From the NCBI GenBank assembly GCA_019428905.1, contig JAHYJN010000033.1, positions 1 through 32,661 on the forward strand: a stretch of DNA of 32,661 nucleotides, given 5' to 3'. The notes beneath the pieces were generated by a model, which worked only from the letters and a program-made list of their open reading frames with translations, was not told the origin of the DNA and ran no database searches. Made by a program: the position numbers and the translations under genes. This stretch comes from Candidatus Brevefilum sp. Lineage in GTDB: Bacteria; Chloroflexota; Anaerolineae; Anaerolineales; Anaerolineaceae. Position 1 is the first letter of the stretch. Every line of letters begins with the position of its first letter. Positions 1-8,899 of the stretch are shown one piece after another.

Positions 1-149
1 GATGATGGACAGACGAGCATCATTCACGCGCCGTTGCGATACAGAAGGTTGCGGCACTTATTGATTTTTGTCATGTTGGAGGAGAAATGGGAATCACCTG
101 TGTGGGCGGTATGTCATGCGGCTAGTCGGAACTTACAATCGGGCGGATG
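1..149. other. No supported gene
   Basis: I see no convincing gene in this stretch. One plus-strand frame is open from base 1 to a TGA at 151-153, but it has no recognisable domain and could equally be the tail of a gene cut by the window edge or chance. Confidence 0.4.
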
Positions 150-176
150 TTGATAAAAATTCAACAGGGCTATAAT
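150..176 (+). promoter_or_regulatory. Predicted sigma70-type promoter upstream of the DUF4180 gene
   Basis: A perfect TATAAT at 171-176 follows TTGATA at 150-155, with a short 15-base spacer. The sequence around it is AT-rich. Transcription would begin near 183, leaving a leader of about 70 bases before the ATG at 256. The short spacer is the main weakness. Confidence 0.45.
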
Positions 177-255
177 TTCATTTGCAGACGAGCTATGATC
201 CTCTTAAAAATCACCACTGCACTAAATACTTGAATTTTTGATTGGAGAAAGTCTC

Positions 256-618
256 ATGGATCTAAAGGTAGCAGACCGTAATGGTACCCTGATCGGAATC
301 GGCCCCGAAGGGGAACCTTTTGTTGTTGAGGCTGCGAATAGCAGCCGCTTGGTTGAGGCTTGCGGGAATGTGGGGGTGGAAAACCTGGTCCTATACCCGG
401 AAAACCTACCGGAAGGCTTTTTTGATCTGAGCAGCGGGGTAGCCGGTGAGGTGCTGCATAAACTCAGGCTTTACCAGGTGCGGCTGGAAGTGGTGCGTAA
501 ACCGGGTCTGAAACTGAGCAGCAGGTTTGAGGAGATGCTGTCTGATGAATGGCGTTATGGATATTTTGGATTATTTGATGATCTTCCCGGGGCGCTGGAT
601 TGGTTGGGCCGTATGTGA
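256..618 (+). CDS. DUF4180 domain-containing protein
   Basis: This is a 120-residue soluble protein that matches my memory of the DUF4180 family. The middle carries the family-like string LYPENLPEGFFDLSSG, followed by GEVLHKL and a C-terminal segment with FGLFDDLPGALDWL. DUF4180 has no established biochemical function, and small stand-alone copies of about 110-130 residues are usual. I chose the ATG at 256 because GGAGAAAG lies 6 to 13 bases upstream; an in-frame TTG at 238 would swallow that ribosome-binding site. The gene stands alone, with its own predicted promoter and a hairpin 56 bases after the stop. The family call rests on recognition of the conserved string, not on a search. Confidence 0.8.
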   Translation: MDLKVADRNGTLIGIGPEGEPFVVEAANSSRLVEACGNVGVENLVLYPENLPEGFFDLSSGVAGEVLHKLRLYQVRLEVVRKPGLKLSSRFEEMLSDEWRYGYFGLFDDLPGALDWLGRM

Positions 619-674
619 AGGGTTGGGGCAAATGCATCTCGAAATCACCGCTTCCTTGGACGGAATTCGAACCT

Positions 675-714
675 AAGCCCGAGAAGAAAAAAGCGGGTTT
701 TTCCTCTCGGGCTT
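675..714 (+). terminator. Hairpin, probable terminator after the DUF4180 gene
   Basis: A 10-bp perfect stem, AAGCCCGAGA paired with TCTCGGGCTT, encloses a loop that itself contains complementary A and T runs. There is only a weak T tract after it on the plus strand, so termination efficiency is uncertain. It could also serve the convergent flavodoxin gene. Confidence 0.5.
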
Positions 715-807
715 TAAGATGAATAGATAAATTCCTGCTTTCCCTGAAGGTTCGTCTATGGCTACTCGCGGTGATAGGTTTTGTGAAGAACCAGGGCTGC
801 AGGTGTC

Positions 808-1239
808 TTAGGTGGTCAGGAGGCCCTTCACAAGATCTTCAATCACTGCATCCTCATTATTTGTATTACTTGTAATATCATGCACGGATAAATATCCTGA
901 TCGATCTTCAACATGGCTTCCAATTGAAGTCACAACCAAATGCACTTTGTCACGCGGGAACTGACCTAACAAGGTTTTCATTGCTGAAGCTAACCCGCCA
1001 GCCCATAATGGACCAACGATAATATATTCTTCAGCGGCTTCCAAATGACCAAGAAATTGAATATCCACCGATTTATTAGTCATAGAATAAAATCCAGCTT
1101 TTAAGTAGCCGATGATCCCCTTCCAATTGATATTGTCCGTAATTTGGATCAATTCACAAGAAAGTTGATCGGCGATCTTCTCTGCGACCCGCTTGCTGTT
1201 ATTTGTCCGAGTGTAATATATGACGCCATATTTATTCAT
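808..1239 (-). CDS. Flavodoxin-like protein
   Basis: This 143-residue protein has the layout of a small FMN-binding flavodoxin-fold protein. Strand 1 runs into the phosphate-binding loop (YYTRTNNSKRVAEKIA, about residues 8-23). Two later segments fit the isoalloxazine-contacting loops: VGPLWAGGLASAMKTLL near residues 75-91, and VVTSIGSHVEDRSGY near 102-116. Proteins of this group act as flavodoxins or as flavodoxin-domain oxidoreductases, including protoporphyrinogen oxidase HemG-like relatives; the partner cannot be told from the sequence. GGAGC lies about 6 bases before the ATG. The gene is isolated, and its composition is more AT-rich than the genes further downstream. Confidence 0.75.
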   Translation of the reverse strand: MNKYGVIYYTRTNNSKRVAEKIADQLSCELIQITDNINWKGIIGYLKAGFYSMTNKSVDIQFLGHLEAAEEYIIVGPLWAGGLASAMKTLLGQFPRDKVHLVVTSIGSHVEDRSGYLSVHDITSNTNNEDAVIEDLVKGLLTT

Positions 1240-1299
1240 TTCAGCTCCGTCTCAGATTTTTGATAAATAGTTATTTTTCTTTTTACCTTTACTGAGCCA

Positions 1300-1305
1300 A
1301 TTATA
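1300..1305 (-). promoter_or_regulatory. Possible -10 element for the flavodoxin-like gene
   Basis: Read on the minus strand this is TATAAT in an AT-rich leader, 61 bases before the start codon at 1239. I could not find a good -35 at the usual distance, so this remains a weak call. Confidence 0.3.
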
Positions 1306-1400
1306 CTTATTTAAACAATCTGCTAGAAACTTTTGTATAAACATCAAAAGATCCAATACCCTAACTGGGCAATTTGAACCTGCACCCCGTATTTAGAAAC

Positions 1401-1589
1401 TTAATTCCATCCTTTCATTGCGACCCAATCAACCGAGATCTCACCCAGGGCGCCGAAACGCTCACACAGCTCACCGGTGTGAGGCTGGATGTGGCGGATG
1501 TTGTAAAATTTCAGCTCCAGCTTGTTGAATGGTAGCCAATAAAAGCCGGAGTCTGCTACCAGGTCGACAGCCTTGAGCTGCATGTCCAC
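1401..1589 (-). CDS. Small hypothetical ORF, possibly a gene fragment
   Basis: This 62-codon frame starts at GTG and ends with VAMKGWN. I do not recognise it, and no good ribosome-binding site precedes it. The same frame continues upstream of the start across a TAG with protein-like sequence (AISTKAICLA) and then meets a TAA. This suggests that it could be the remnant of a longer gene rather than a small intact one. It lies beside a duplicated tRNA end and an HNH pseudogene, so decayed DNA is a reasonable reading. Confidence 0.3.
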   Translation of the reverse strand: MDMQLKAVDLVADSGFYWLPFNKLELKFYNIRHIQPHTGELCERFGALGEISVDWVAMKGWN

Positions 1590-1698
1590 CTACGCCAGGC
1601 AAATGGCCTTGGTAGAAATAGCGAATTCCTGAGGATATTAATGATTATGTGGGGATATCGTATTGAAAATATTTGTGAGAAGAAAAGGATGGTGGACC

Positions 1699-1736
1699 AG
1701 GTGGGCCCGGTAGGATTCGAACCTACGACCGAGCGG
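1699..1736 (-). repeat. Partial tRNA-Met copy (3' half), att-like direct repeat
   Basis: These 38 bases are identical to 3458-3495. They cover the 3' half of the intact tRNA-Met gene: the anticodon-stem 3' arm, variable loop, T arm, acceptor 3' strand and a few flanking bases. Identity stops inside the anticodon arm. A duplicated tRNA 3' half in the same orientation is the usual footprint of tRNA-targeted integration, though no integrase gene is present between the copies. Confidence 0.8.
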
Positions 1737-1787
1737 ATTAGGACAAAATTCCAGTTCGGATATAGTATTAGAGATTCAGTAACACAA

Positions 1788-2396
1788 TTAGTCTACTAGC
1801 ATTACCAAAAGATTAATTGCCCTTAAAGATATGATTTCTGTGGAATTCAAGATACCTTTTTGATCGGAGTAAAATCGACCAATATTCATATTGGGATTTA
1901 AACCCCACTTTTTCATTATTAAATCAACTTCTTCATTTCGTAGTCTATGCCCATCATCTGCAAAAGTAATATACCCAATATCAAATAATTTATAAATGTG
2001 AGGAAAAAGGAGCAAACCATTATTTCCATCAAGTTTTTCAGTATCGGTTAAGTCTCTCCAAGGTTTTATATGGCTTGCGATTAAGAGTTTATGATTATTG
2101 ACGTGGGTTAATCTACATTCACTATCTACATTAATTATATTTTGACGAAAGATACCTTGTCCTCGTCTGGCATTGATCAACTGCTACTTCTCTGTGGCTG
2201 CAATATCAGATGTCCGAATCTTGTAAATTTCATCATTTTCTTTTTTCTCGATTTCTTTCTCGTCAATATAGATCTGAACCGTTTCTTTGTTCCCTGAAAA
2301 AGATAAAACCGTAAAACCACCCATCCTTCATAGAGCATCTATTTGAGCCGTGATTTTATTTCCAAATCCATCCGCAACGACATACCCCTCGGGGTG
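1788..2396 (-). pseudogene. Decayed HNH endonuclease (restriction-type)
   Basis: The last 130 residues form a recognisable HNH nuclease domain of the kind found at the C-terminus of restriction-like proteins. It carries RRGQGIFRQN, a CRLT segment, the ASHIKPW motif, the NNGLLLFPHIYKLFDIGYI motif and an FADDG turn. Upstream the same frame continues with protein-like sequence but is broken by TAG at 2184-2186 (between ATEK and QLINARRGQ) and by TGA at 2328-2330. Beyond that it still reads HPEGYVVADGFGNKITAQ up to the plsY start. Both stops lie where a sense codon would restore continuity. The gene is AT-rich and next to a tRNA fragment, consistent with a decayed acquired element. Confidence 0.75.
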
Positions 2397-2408
2397 TTTA
2401 ATTAGGAA

Positions 2409-3011
2409 ATGGACAATATTTTTATTTTTATTCTTATTGGCATGCTGGCGTATTTATTGGGTTCGGTTCCGGTGGGCTTTTTAGTGGCTAAAAGCCGGGG
2501 CATGGACATCCAACAAGCGGGGAGCGGTAGCATCGGCGCGACCAACATCAGCCGCAATTTAGGTTGGAAACTGGGTGTGGTTGTCGGGGTGCTGGATTTC
2601 TGTAAAAGCTTCCTGCCCGCTTTACTGGTCAAGCAATGGTATTCTCAAAACTGGCAGGTCTTTATCGTCGCGATCCTGGTCGTGGTGGGCCATATCTTCC
2701 CAGTGTGGTTGAAGTTTAAAGGTGGTAAAGGAGTGGCAACCATTTTCGGAATACTGGCAGCTTTTTTTGGCCTACCCATCTTCCTCCTTTTTCTATTTCT
2801 CTGGCTCTTGATCGTGAAATTGGTGGATGTGATGAGCCTGGTGAATTTAGGGGTAGGTTTGCTGCTGCCCCTGGCTTTCTGGATAAAATTTCAGGCTTTG
2901 CCAGAGGCGCTCATGGGACTGGTAATGGGAATGATCATCTGGTACGCGCATCGTGAGAATATCAAGCGCCTGCTGGCTGGCACAGAAAACCGGTTGGGCA
3001 CACCCAAATAA
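2409..3011 (+). CDS. plsY: Glycerol-3-phosphate acyltransferase PlsY
   Basis: PlsY is an integral membrane enzyme that transfers an acyl group from acyl-phosphate to the 1-position of glycerol-3-phosphate, the first acylation step in bacterial phospholipid synthesis. The 200-residue length is normal and the protein is strongly hydrophobic, with several membrane spans. Three family motifs are visible: SVPVGFLVAK near residue 19, AGSGSIGATNISR near 37, and GGKGVAT near 107. The second motif has Ser where GSGN is usual. The ATG at 2409 is preceded closely by AGGAA. It sits between an HNH pseudogene and the tRNA, an odd place for a core lipid gene. A strong hairpin follows 180 bases after its stop. 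Confidence 0.92.
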   Translation: MDNIFIFILIGMLAYLLGSVPVGFLVAKSRGMDIQQAGSGSIGATNISRNLGWKLGVVVGVLDFCKSFLPALLVKQWYSQNWQVFIVAILVVVGHIFPVWLKFKGGKGVATIFGILAAFFGLPIFLLFLFLWLLIVKLVDVMSLVNLGVGLLLPLAFWIKFQALPEALMGLVMGMIIWYAHRENIKRLLAGTENRLGTPK

Positions 3012-3191
3012 CTTCAGGGCTGTAGTGGACATAGCAGGGGGCGTGAATATCTTCATTCGGGCATGTGGCTATTACAGCACAGGAAACTACAACAGCTCCG
3101 GTTCAATCATTGAATCGGTTCGCCTGGTGTTTCTTGCACCTGCTAACTACTTCATTTTCATGCCGCTATTCCTGCACTAACCCAAACAATC

Positions 3192-3230
3192 AAGCAGGGT
3201 GAGGCCGTTGCAACGGTCCTCACCCTGCTT
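3192..3230 (+). terminator. Long perfect hairpin downstream of plsY
   Basis: A 13-bp perfect stem (3192-3204 with 3218-3230, arm AAGCAGGGTGAGG) encloses a second palindrome, CCGTTG/CAACGG. The whole element is almost fully base-paired. There is no clear T tract, so it may be a factor-assisted terminator or an mRNA-end stabiliser. Confidence 0.6.
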
Positions 3231-3457
3231 TGAGGTCGATCGGGTTTCTCAAGATGTTCATTATTTAAAGTGGGAAATAGATACCCTAATAACCCAGAAA
3301 TATCGGTGATCACTCATTTCAAAGCAAAAATCAGAAATAATATTTCCCCGGGAGGATTTATTTCCAATTTTCCTGTTCATTAATCGTTCCCCGCTTACAA
3401 GAATACATAGGTTTAATAATCATCGAATGATAACTGCAGAAGCGAAATATGCTTAAA
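3231..3457. other. Intergenic DNA without a supported gene
   Basis: This AT-rich stretch between the plsY hairpin and the tRNA holds no ORF of note on either strand, and I see no clear promoter or repeat in it. Confidence 0.5.
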
Positions 3458-3460
3458 AGG

Positions 3461-3532
3461 TGGGCCCGGTAGGATTCGAACCTACGACCGAGCGGTTATG
3501 AGCCGCCTGCTCTGCCGCTGAGCTACGGGCCC
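3461..3532 (-). tRNA. tRNA-Met (CAU anticodon; tRNA-Ile2 not excluded)
   Basis: Read on the minus strand this folds into a complete cloverleaf. The 7-bp acceptor GGGCCCG pairs with CGGGCCC, with discriminator A. The D arm is GCTC/GAGC with a short loop. The anticodon arm GGCGG/CCGCT holds the loop CTCATAA, and the T arm GTAGG/CCTAC holds the loop TTCGAAT. The anticodon CAU can belong to elongator Met or to lysidine-modified Ile2, and sequence alone does not decide. After A the DNA reads CC then T, so CCA is not fully encoded. Total length is 72 bases. Confidence 0.93.
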
Positions 3533-3565
3533 CGATTTGAGAGTCAAAATTATACCATAGGTGAA

Positions 3566-3665
3566 AGCTGATAGCTGATAGCTGATAGCTGACAGGAGAC
3601 GGAAGACGGGAGGCAGGGGACAGGAGACGGAAGACGGAAGACGGGAGACGGGGGACGGGAGACAG
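3566..3665. repeat. Heptanucleotide tandem arrays
   Basis: Four units of AGCTGAT/C (3566-3593) are followed by a purine-rich array of 7-base units such as GGAAGAC, GGGAGAC and GGGGGAC, running to about 3665. Both arrays have period 7 although the units differ. Similar period-7 arrays with other units occur elsewhere in this window. Confidence 0.85.
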
Positions 3666-3812
3666 AATCCTGTAGGGTGGGCACCTCGTTTGTGCGCACC
3701 AATATGATGGTCCGGGGGACGAGATGGTGCCCAGGCAGGAGAACTGCGCACTCTACGACTTCGCACTGCCCGCACCAGGCGTGCCCAGTCAGGAGACCGG
3801 CGCGGACAACAC

Positions 3813-3909
3813 AGACCCCCGGGATTTTAAGCAGTGGTCGGTCGTTTTGGTTTGTCAGCAGGTGTAAATGAATGGTTTATGGAAATTGATCCGTAAATCC
3901 CGGGGGTCT
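3813..3909. repeat. 97-bp module with 15-bp terminal inverted repeats, copy 1
   Basis: AGACCCCCGGGATTT at 3813-3827 is the exact reverse complement of 3895-3909. The 67 bases between hold no ORF. Size and ends resemble a very small MITE-like element, but no target-site duplication is obvious. Confidence 0.7.
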
Positions 3910-3976
3910 TAAGATGTGTGTGGTGGGTTGCCGGGAAATCCGTTTGATGATGCGAATGGGGGAAGGGCGAGGTAGT

Positions 3977-4000
3977 GGGCGAGGCATGCCTCGCCCCTAC
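3977..4000 (-). repeat. GTAG-headed palindrome (REP-like), copy A
   Basis: A 20-bp perfect palindrome, GGGCGAGGCATGCCTCGCCC at 3977-3996, is followed by CTAC. On the minus strand this is GTAG plus hairpin, the architecture of REP sequences handled by RAYT transposases. It lies inside the first 359-bp repeat. Confidence 0.75.
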
Positions 4001-4200
4001 GGATTGACAAAATTGTTTTGCGGTGCCAATTAGGGCGCTTACTCCTATAAAGAACCCATGTAGGGTGGGCACCTCGTTTGTGCGCACCAATATGATGGTC
4101 CGGGGGACGAGATGGTGCCCAGGCAGGAGAACTGCGCATCCTACGGCTTTGCCCTGTCCTCACCAGCTGGCGCCCGCTAGGAGTCCGGCGCGGACAACAC

Positions 4201-4297
4201 AGACCCCCGGGATTTTAAGCAGTGGTCGGTCGTTTTGGTTTGTCAGCAGGTGTAAATGAATGGTTTATGGAAATTGATCAGGAAATCCCGGGGGTCT
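4201..4297. repeat. 97-bp module with 15-bp terminal inverted repeats, copy 2
   Basis: The same 15-bp inverted ends are found at 4201-4215 and 4283-4297. The interior is nearly identical to copy 1, with a small change next to the right arm. Confidence 0.7.
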
Positions 4298-4364
4298 TAA
4301 GATGTGTGTGGTGGGTTGCCGGGAAATCCGTTTGATGATGCGAATGGGGGAAGGGCGATGTCGT

Positions 4365-4388
4365 GGGCGAGGCATGCCTCGCCCCTAC
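4365..4388 (-). repeat. GTAG-headed palindrome (REP-like), copy B
   Basis: The same 20-bp palindrome plus CTAC as copy A, in the second 359-bp repeat. Confidence 0.75.
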
Positions 4389-4450
4389 GGATTGACAAAA
4401 TTGTTTTGCGGTGCCAAGTAGAATTCTAATTAACGAAATGATGGGCAGAC

Positions 4451-4474
4451 GGGCACGGCACGCCGTGCCCCTAC
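4451..4474 (-). repeat. GTAG-headed palindrome (REP-like), copy C
   Basis: GGGCACGGC pairs with GCCGTGCCC (4451-4459 with 4462-4470) and is followed by CTAC. Relative to copies A and B the stem has changed on both arms together, so base pairing is kept. It stands outside the 359-bp repeats. Confidence 0.75.
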
Positions 4475-4489
4475 AGTTACCCACCATTT

Positions 4490-4597
4490 TTCTGAGATTG
4501 CTTCGTCGCTACGCGAGGGGAGCCAGCGCCTCTTGGCGCTTGGCACTGCACTGATGCGATCTGACATCGCTCAGTTTGTCGCAATGTCAAATGAAAC
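4490..4597. repeat. Intergenic repeat-like segment with hairpins downstream of glnS
   Basis: The segment begins with GATTGCTTCGTCGCTACGCG and ends near TTGTCGCAATGTC, strings I associate with dispersed intergenic repeats in many metagenome-type genomes. It contains hairpins at 4522-4544 (GCGCC/GGCGC core) and 4556-4570 (GCGAT/ATCGC). On the minus strand these lie just after the glnS stop, so one may act as its terminator. Confidence 0.4.
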
Positions 4598-6280
<1,683 letters not shown>

Positions 6281-6469
6281 GGGACTCTCCAAAGGATAAT
6301 TTCTATTGGGACCACGGGGGTCAATAATCAGAGATTTATTATAGTATATTCTGCCATAACGCCCAAAGATTTGGTTGGGGGGGTTGAAAGATGGATCAGC
6401 TAACGAATTCTTAAAAGCGGAAGATGAATATATTTCAATATTATAATATCTATTAATATAAAAATATAA
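6281..6469. other. AT-rich upstream region of glnS
   Basis: This stretch becomes extremely AT-rich towards 6420-6468 and probably holds the glnS promoter, but I cannot pick a single convincing -35/-10 pair. I see no gene in it. Confidence 0.35.
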
Positions 6470-6493
6470 GGGCGAAGCATGCTTCGCCCCTAC
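6470..6493 (-). repeat. GTAG-headed palindrome (REP-like), copy D
   Basis: GGGCGAAGCATGCTTCGCCC at 6470-6489 is a perfect palindrome followed by CTAC. Relative to copy A, one G-C pair on each arm became A-T, again with pairing kept. It lies between glnS and the flavodiiron gene. Confidence 0.75.
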
Positions 6494-6523
6494 AGTTTCA
6501 ACCATTAAATATTAATTGGGGCA

Positions 6524-7726
6524 CTACTCGTTCGATTTGACCGCCCGGGCCAGCTGGACGCCCATCTCGTATGCCCGGCTGAGGTCAGTCTCGTTGGGGC
6601 CGCCCAGGAAGGTGAAGGCGTTCAAAACCTGCCAATCCATTTTTTCTGCCATGCGCATAAAATCAGCCTGCCCGCCGCCGCTCCAGGCTTTGCTGCCCAG
6701 GTAAGCGGTGGTTTTTTTGGTCACCCGCTTGCGGTCGGCCATCATCAGCACGTCCATCAGCGGTGGGAACAGGCCGCCTTCATAGGTGGGGGCGGCCGCC
6801 AGCACGCCGCGCCGGGTCCACAGGTCAGGCAGGATGTAGCTGACATGGGTCTTGCGTACGTCGTGCACTTTGACCGACACGCCTTCCGAGGCGATCCCGG
6901 CCAGGGTGGCGTTGAGGGCGCGCTCGGTGTTGCGGTACATCGTACCGAATAGGGCTGTGATCCCAACCTCAGCCGGCTGGTGATAATACTGAGACCAGGT
7001 CTGGTACAGCTGGAGGATGCGCCCCGGGTCTTTGCGCCAAATCAACCCGTGCGAAGGGGCAATCATCTCGATTGGCATCTCGGCAAATTTGCTGATGGCG
7101 CTCAAGACCGATTTGCTGAAGGCTGCCACGATGTTGGTGAAGTAGCGCAGCGCTTCGGCTTCATAGTAAGCCAGGTCGGTCACCGTGTCGTCAAAGATCC
7201 CGTCATCCAACACCCCGTAACCGCCAAAGCCGTCGCAGGGAAACAGGACCTGTTCCTCGACCATATAAGTCATCATGGTCTCCGGCCAGTGGACGAAGGG
7301 GGTGTAGACGAAGCGCAGGGTGTGCTTGCCGAGGGACAGCTCCTCGCCATTCGATAGGCGGGTGACATTCTCGGTGATGCCGTAGAAATCGTTGAGCATC
7401 CCCACGGTTTTGGGCATCCCCAAAATCTGGACGGATGGCGCCAGCTCTAAAACGCGCTTGAGCGCCCCGCTGTGATCCGGCTCCATGTGGTTGATGACCA
7501 CGTAATCCAGCGTGGTGATGTCAAACACCTGTGCCAGTTGGGCCAGGTAATCCTCGGTTAAGATTTCCTTGGAAAGGTCGATCAGGGCTGATTTATCATC
7601 GACCACCAGGTAAGCATTATAAGAAATGCCCTCACGGCTGATCGGCCACAGCCCTTCGAACAGGTCGGTGACGCGGTCATTTACGCCGACCCAGAAAACG
7701 CCTGGGCGAATCTCAATCGGTTTCAT
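6524..7726 (-). CDS. Flavodiiron protein (FprA family)
   Basis: Flavodiiron proteins reduce O2 to water and/or NO to N2O and protect anaerobes. The N-terminal metallo-beta-lactamase-like domain carries the diiron ligand set: H80-x-E82-x-D84-H85 in NHMEPDHSGA, then His in TPFVHWPET, Asp in FPCDGFG and His in APSHGLIW. The C-terminal flavodoxin domain begins about residue 255, with phosphate loop FGTMYRNTE and a later AAPTYEGG. The length of 400 residues is that of the simple class A type without an added rubredoxin domain. AGGAGGT lies just before the ATG. The gene starts 8 bases after the fba stop, so the two are almost certainly cotranscribed. Its electron donor is not evident here. Confidence 0.93.
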   Translation of the reverse strand: MKPIEIRPGVFWVGVNDRVTDLFEGLWPISREGISYNAYLVVDDKSALIDLSKEILTEDYLAQLAQVFDITTLDYVVINHMEPDHSGALKRVLELAPSVQILGMPKTVGMLNDFYGITENVTRLSNGEELSLGKHTLRFVYTPFVHWPETMMTYMVEEQVLFPCDGFGGYGVLDDGIFDDTVTDLAYYEAEALRYFTNIVAAFSKSVLSAISKFAEMPIEMIAPSHGLIWRKDPGRILQLYQTWSQYYHQPAEVGITALFGTMYRNTERALNATLAGIASEGVSVKVHDVRKTHVSYILPDLWTRRGVLAAAPTYEGGLFPPLMDVLMMADRKRVTKKTTAYLGSKAWSGGGQADFMRMAEKMDWQVLNAFTFLGGPNETDLSRAYEMGVQLARAVKSNE

Positions 7727-7734
7727 CGGACCTC

Positions 7735-8685
7735 CTATTTCGCCAACAGCTCCCGCACCTTCTCGAGCTGGCCTTCGCTTCCCAAGTAGGTATTCTTTTC
7801 GGCGATGAAATTGGCATATTCTTCCATGAAGATGGTGCCGGGTTTGCGCAGGTCAAACACCTCGGGGTGGTCGCGGAAGACCTCGCGATGCACGCGGGTC
7901 CACACCAGGCGGCCGTCGGTGTCGATGTTGATCTTGGTGACGCCCAGCTCTGCAGCTCGCTTGAACTGGTTGGCGTCGACGCCCTTGGCGCCCTCCAGCT
8001 TGCCGCCAGCAGCGTTGATGCGCTGCACCTCTTCCTGGGGCACCGAGCTTGAGCCGTGCATCACCAGGGGGAAGCCGGGCAGCTCTTTTTGGATCGCGGC
8101 CAGCACATCAAAATGCAGGGATTGGGAGCCGGAGAACTTGAATGCACCGTGGCTGGTGCCGATGGCAACCGCCAGGGAGTCACAGCCTGAGCGCTCGACG
8201 AATTCTCTGGCCTGTTTGGGGTCGGTCAGCTTGGCATCTGCTTCAGCGACCTGGACATGCTCTTCCACGCCGCCCAGCTGGCCTAATTCAGCTTCCACGA
8301 CGATGCCACGGGCATGGGCGGCATCCACTACACGGCGGGTGATGGCGATGTTGGTATCAAAGTCCTCATGGCTGGCGTCGATCATCACCGAGCTGTAGAA
8401 GCCGGATTCGATGCAATCCATGGCGGCTTCTTCGTCGCCGTGGTCTAAGTGGACCGCAAAAATGGCATCGGGGAAAACCTCGTCGGCGCTGCGGATCAAA
8501 CCCTCGAGCAGGACCTTATCCGAATAGGAGCGGGCGCCCTTGCTGATCTGGATGATAAAGGGTGACTGGGATTTGAGGTTGCCGCGGAACAGCCCCACCG
8601 TTTGTTCCAGGTTGTTGATGTTGTAGGCGCCGATGGCATATTTGCCGTATGCCGCTTCAAATAATTTCTTGGTTGTAACGATCAT
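7735..8685 (-). CDS. fba: Class II fructose-bisphosphate aldolase
   Basis: This zinc-dependent aldolase cleaves fructose-1,6-bisphosphate to dihydroxyacetone phosphate and glyceraldehyde-3-phosphate, or a related ketose bisphosphate. The metal and active-site motifs are visible: VHLDHGDEE (HxDH near residue 80), the VEAELGQLGG loop near 130, AIGTSHGAFK near 173, LVMHGSSSVP near 208, and INIDTDGRL near 252. The 316-residue length is normal. AAGGAGA precedes the ATG at the right spacing. It is the first gene of a two-gene unit with the flavodiiron protein and faces the divergent GDPD gene. Substrate could also be tagatose- or a related bisphosphate; the fructose assignment is by overall resemblance. 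Confidence 0.92.
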   Translation of the reverse strand: MIVTTKKLFEAAYGKYAIGAYNINNLEQTVGLFRGNLKSQSPFIIQISKGARSYSDKVLLEGLIRSADEVFPDAIFAVHLDHGDEEAAMDCIESGFYSSVMIDASHEDFDTNIAITRRVVDAAHARGIVVEAELGQLGGVEEHVQVAEADAKLTDPKQAREFVERSGCDSLAVAIGTSHGAFKFSGSQSLHFDVLAAIQKELPGFPLVMHGSSSVPQEEVQRINAAGGKLEGAKGVDANQFKRAAELGVTKINIDTDGRLVWTRVHREVFRDHPEVFDLRKPGTIFMEEYANFIAEKNTYLGSEGQLEKVRELLAK

Positions 8686-8763
8686 GATTTCTCCTTGGTT
8701 GAATTTTCTATGGTTGACCCCCGGATTGGAGATCGCACCGTGTCTGAACTACTCTAACCCTCA

Positions 8764-8769
8764 ATTATA
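8764..8769 (-). promoter_or_regulatory. Possible -10 element for the fba operon
   Basis: On the minus strand this reads TATAAT, about 80 bases before the fba start codon. I could not identify a matching -35. Confidence 0.3.
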
Positions 8770-8832
8770 CCCATAAATTTTCAGCGCTAACCGGCTTGAT
8801 TCAGTTTTGAAGACGATCAAACTCGGTGACCT

Positions 8833-8861
8833 TTTACAATTCATCGATTTGACGATAAAAT
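8833..8861 (+). promoter_or_regulatory. Predicted promoter for the GDPD-family gene
   Basis: TTTACA at 8833-8838 and TAAAAT at 8856-8861 are separated by exactly 17 bases. Transcription would begin near 8868, giving a leader of about 30 bases before the ATG at 8900. Confidence 0.55.
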
Positions 8862-8899
8862 AAGCCCTGAGCGATATCATTACACACAGTGGAGATTTA

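Larger units (their letters stand above)
3671..4029 (+). repeat. 359-bp direct repeat, copy 1
   Basis: This unit recurs at 4059-4417 with the same length. It starts with a GTAG-headed hairpin (GGTGGGCAC/GTGCGCACC), contains a 97-bp module with 15-bp terminal inverted repeats, and ends with a 20-bp perfect palindrome followed by CTAC. Differences between the copies are concentrated in about 50 bases starting near 3751; the rest differs at only a few positions. No credible ORF runs through it. Confidence 0.9.
4059..4417 (+). repeat. 359-bp direct repeat, copy 2
   Basis: This is the second copy of the unit at 3671-4029, separated from it by 29 bases. The segment 4139 to about 4190 differs strongly from the first copy, while flanks on both sides are nearly identical. 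That pattern suggests replacement of an internal segment rather than uniform drift. Confidence 0.9.

Noticed and set aside
1788-2396. HNH gene with recoded TGA/TAG codons
   Set aside because: Two different stop codons in one small gene, beside a tRNA fragment, are better explained by decay. No selenocysteine-type element is visible, and all other genes use stops normally.
3953-4130. Prophage or transposon in the repeat field
   Set aside because: No transposase, integrase or phage gene is present; the repeats look like non-coding dispersed elements.
3566-4417. CRISPR array
   Set aside because: The repeats are heptamers or a 359-bp unit, not regular 25-40 base repeats with unique spacers, and there are no cas genes.
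3482-4487. Several ORFs of 60-100 codons across the repeat field on both strands
   Set aside because: They run through the tRNA, heptamer arrays and 359-bp repeats, repeat the same peptides in both copies, and have no ribosome-binding sites.
7805-8398. Plus-strand ORF of 197 codons inside fba
   Set aside because: It is antisense to the aldolase; its length reflects GC-rich codon use of the real gene.
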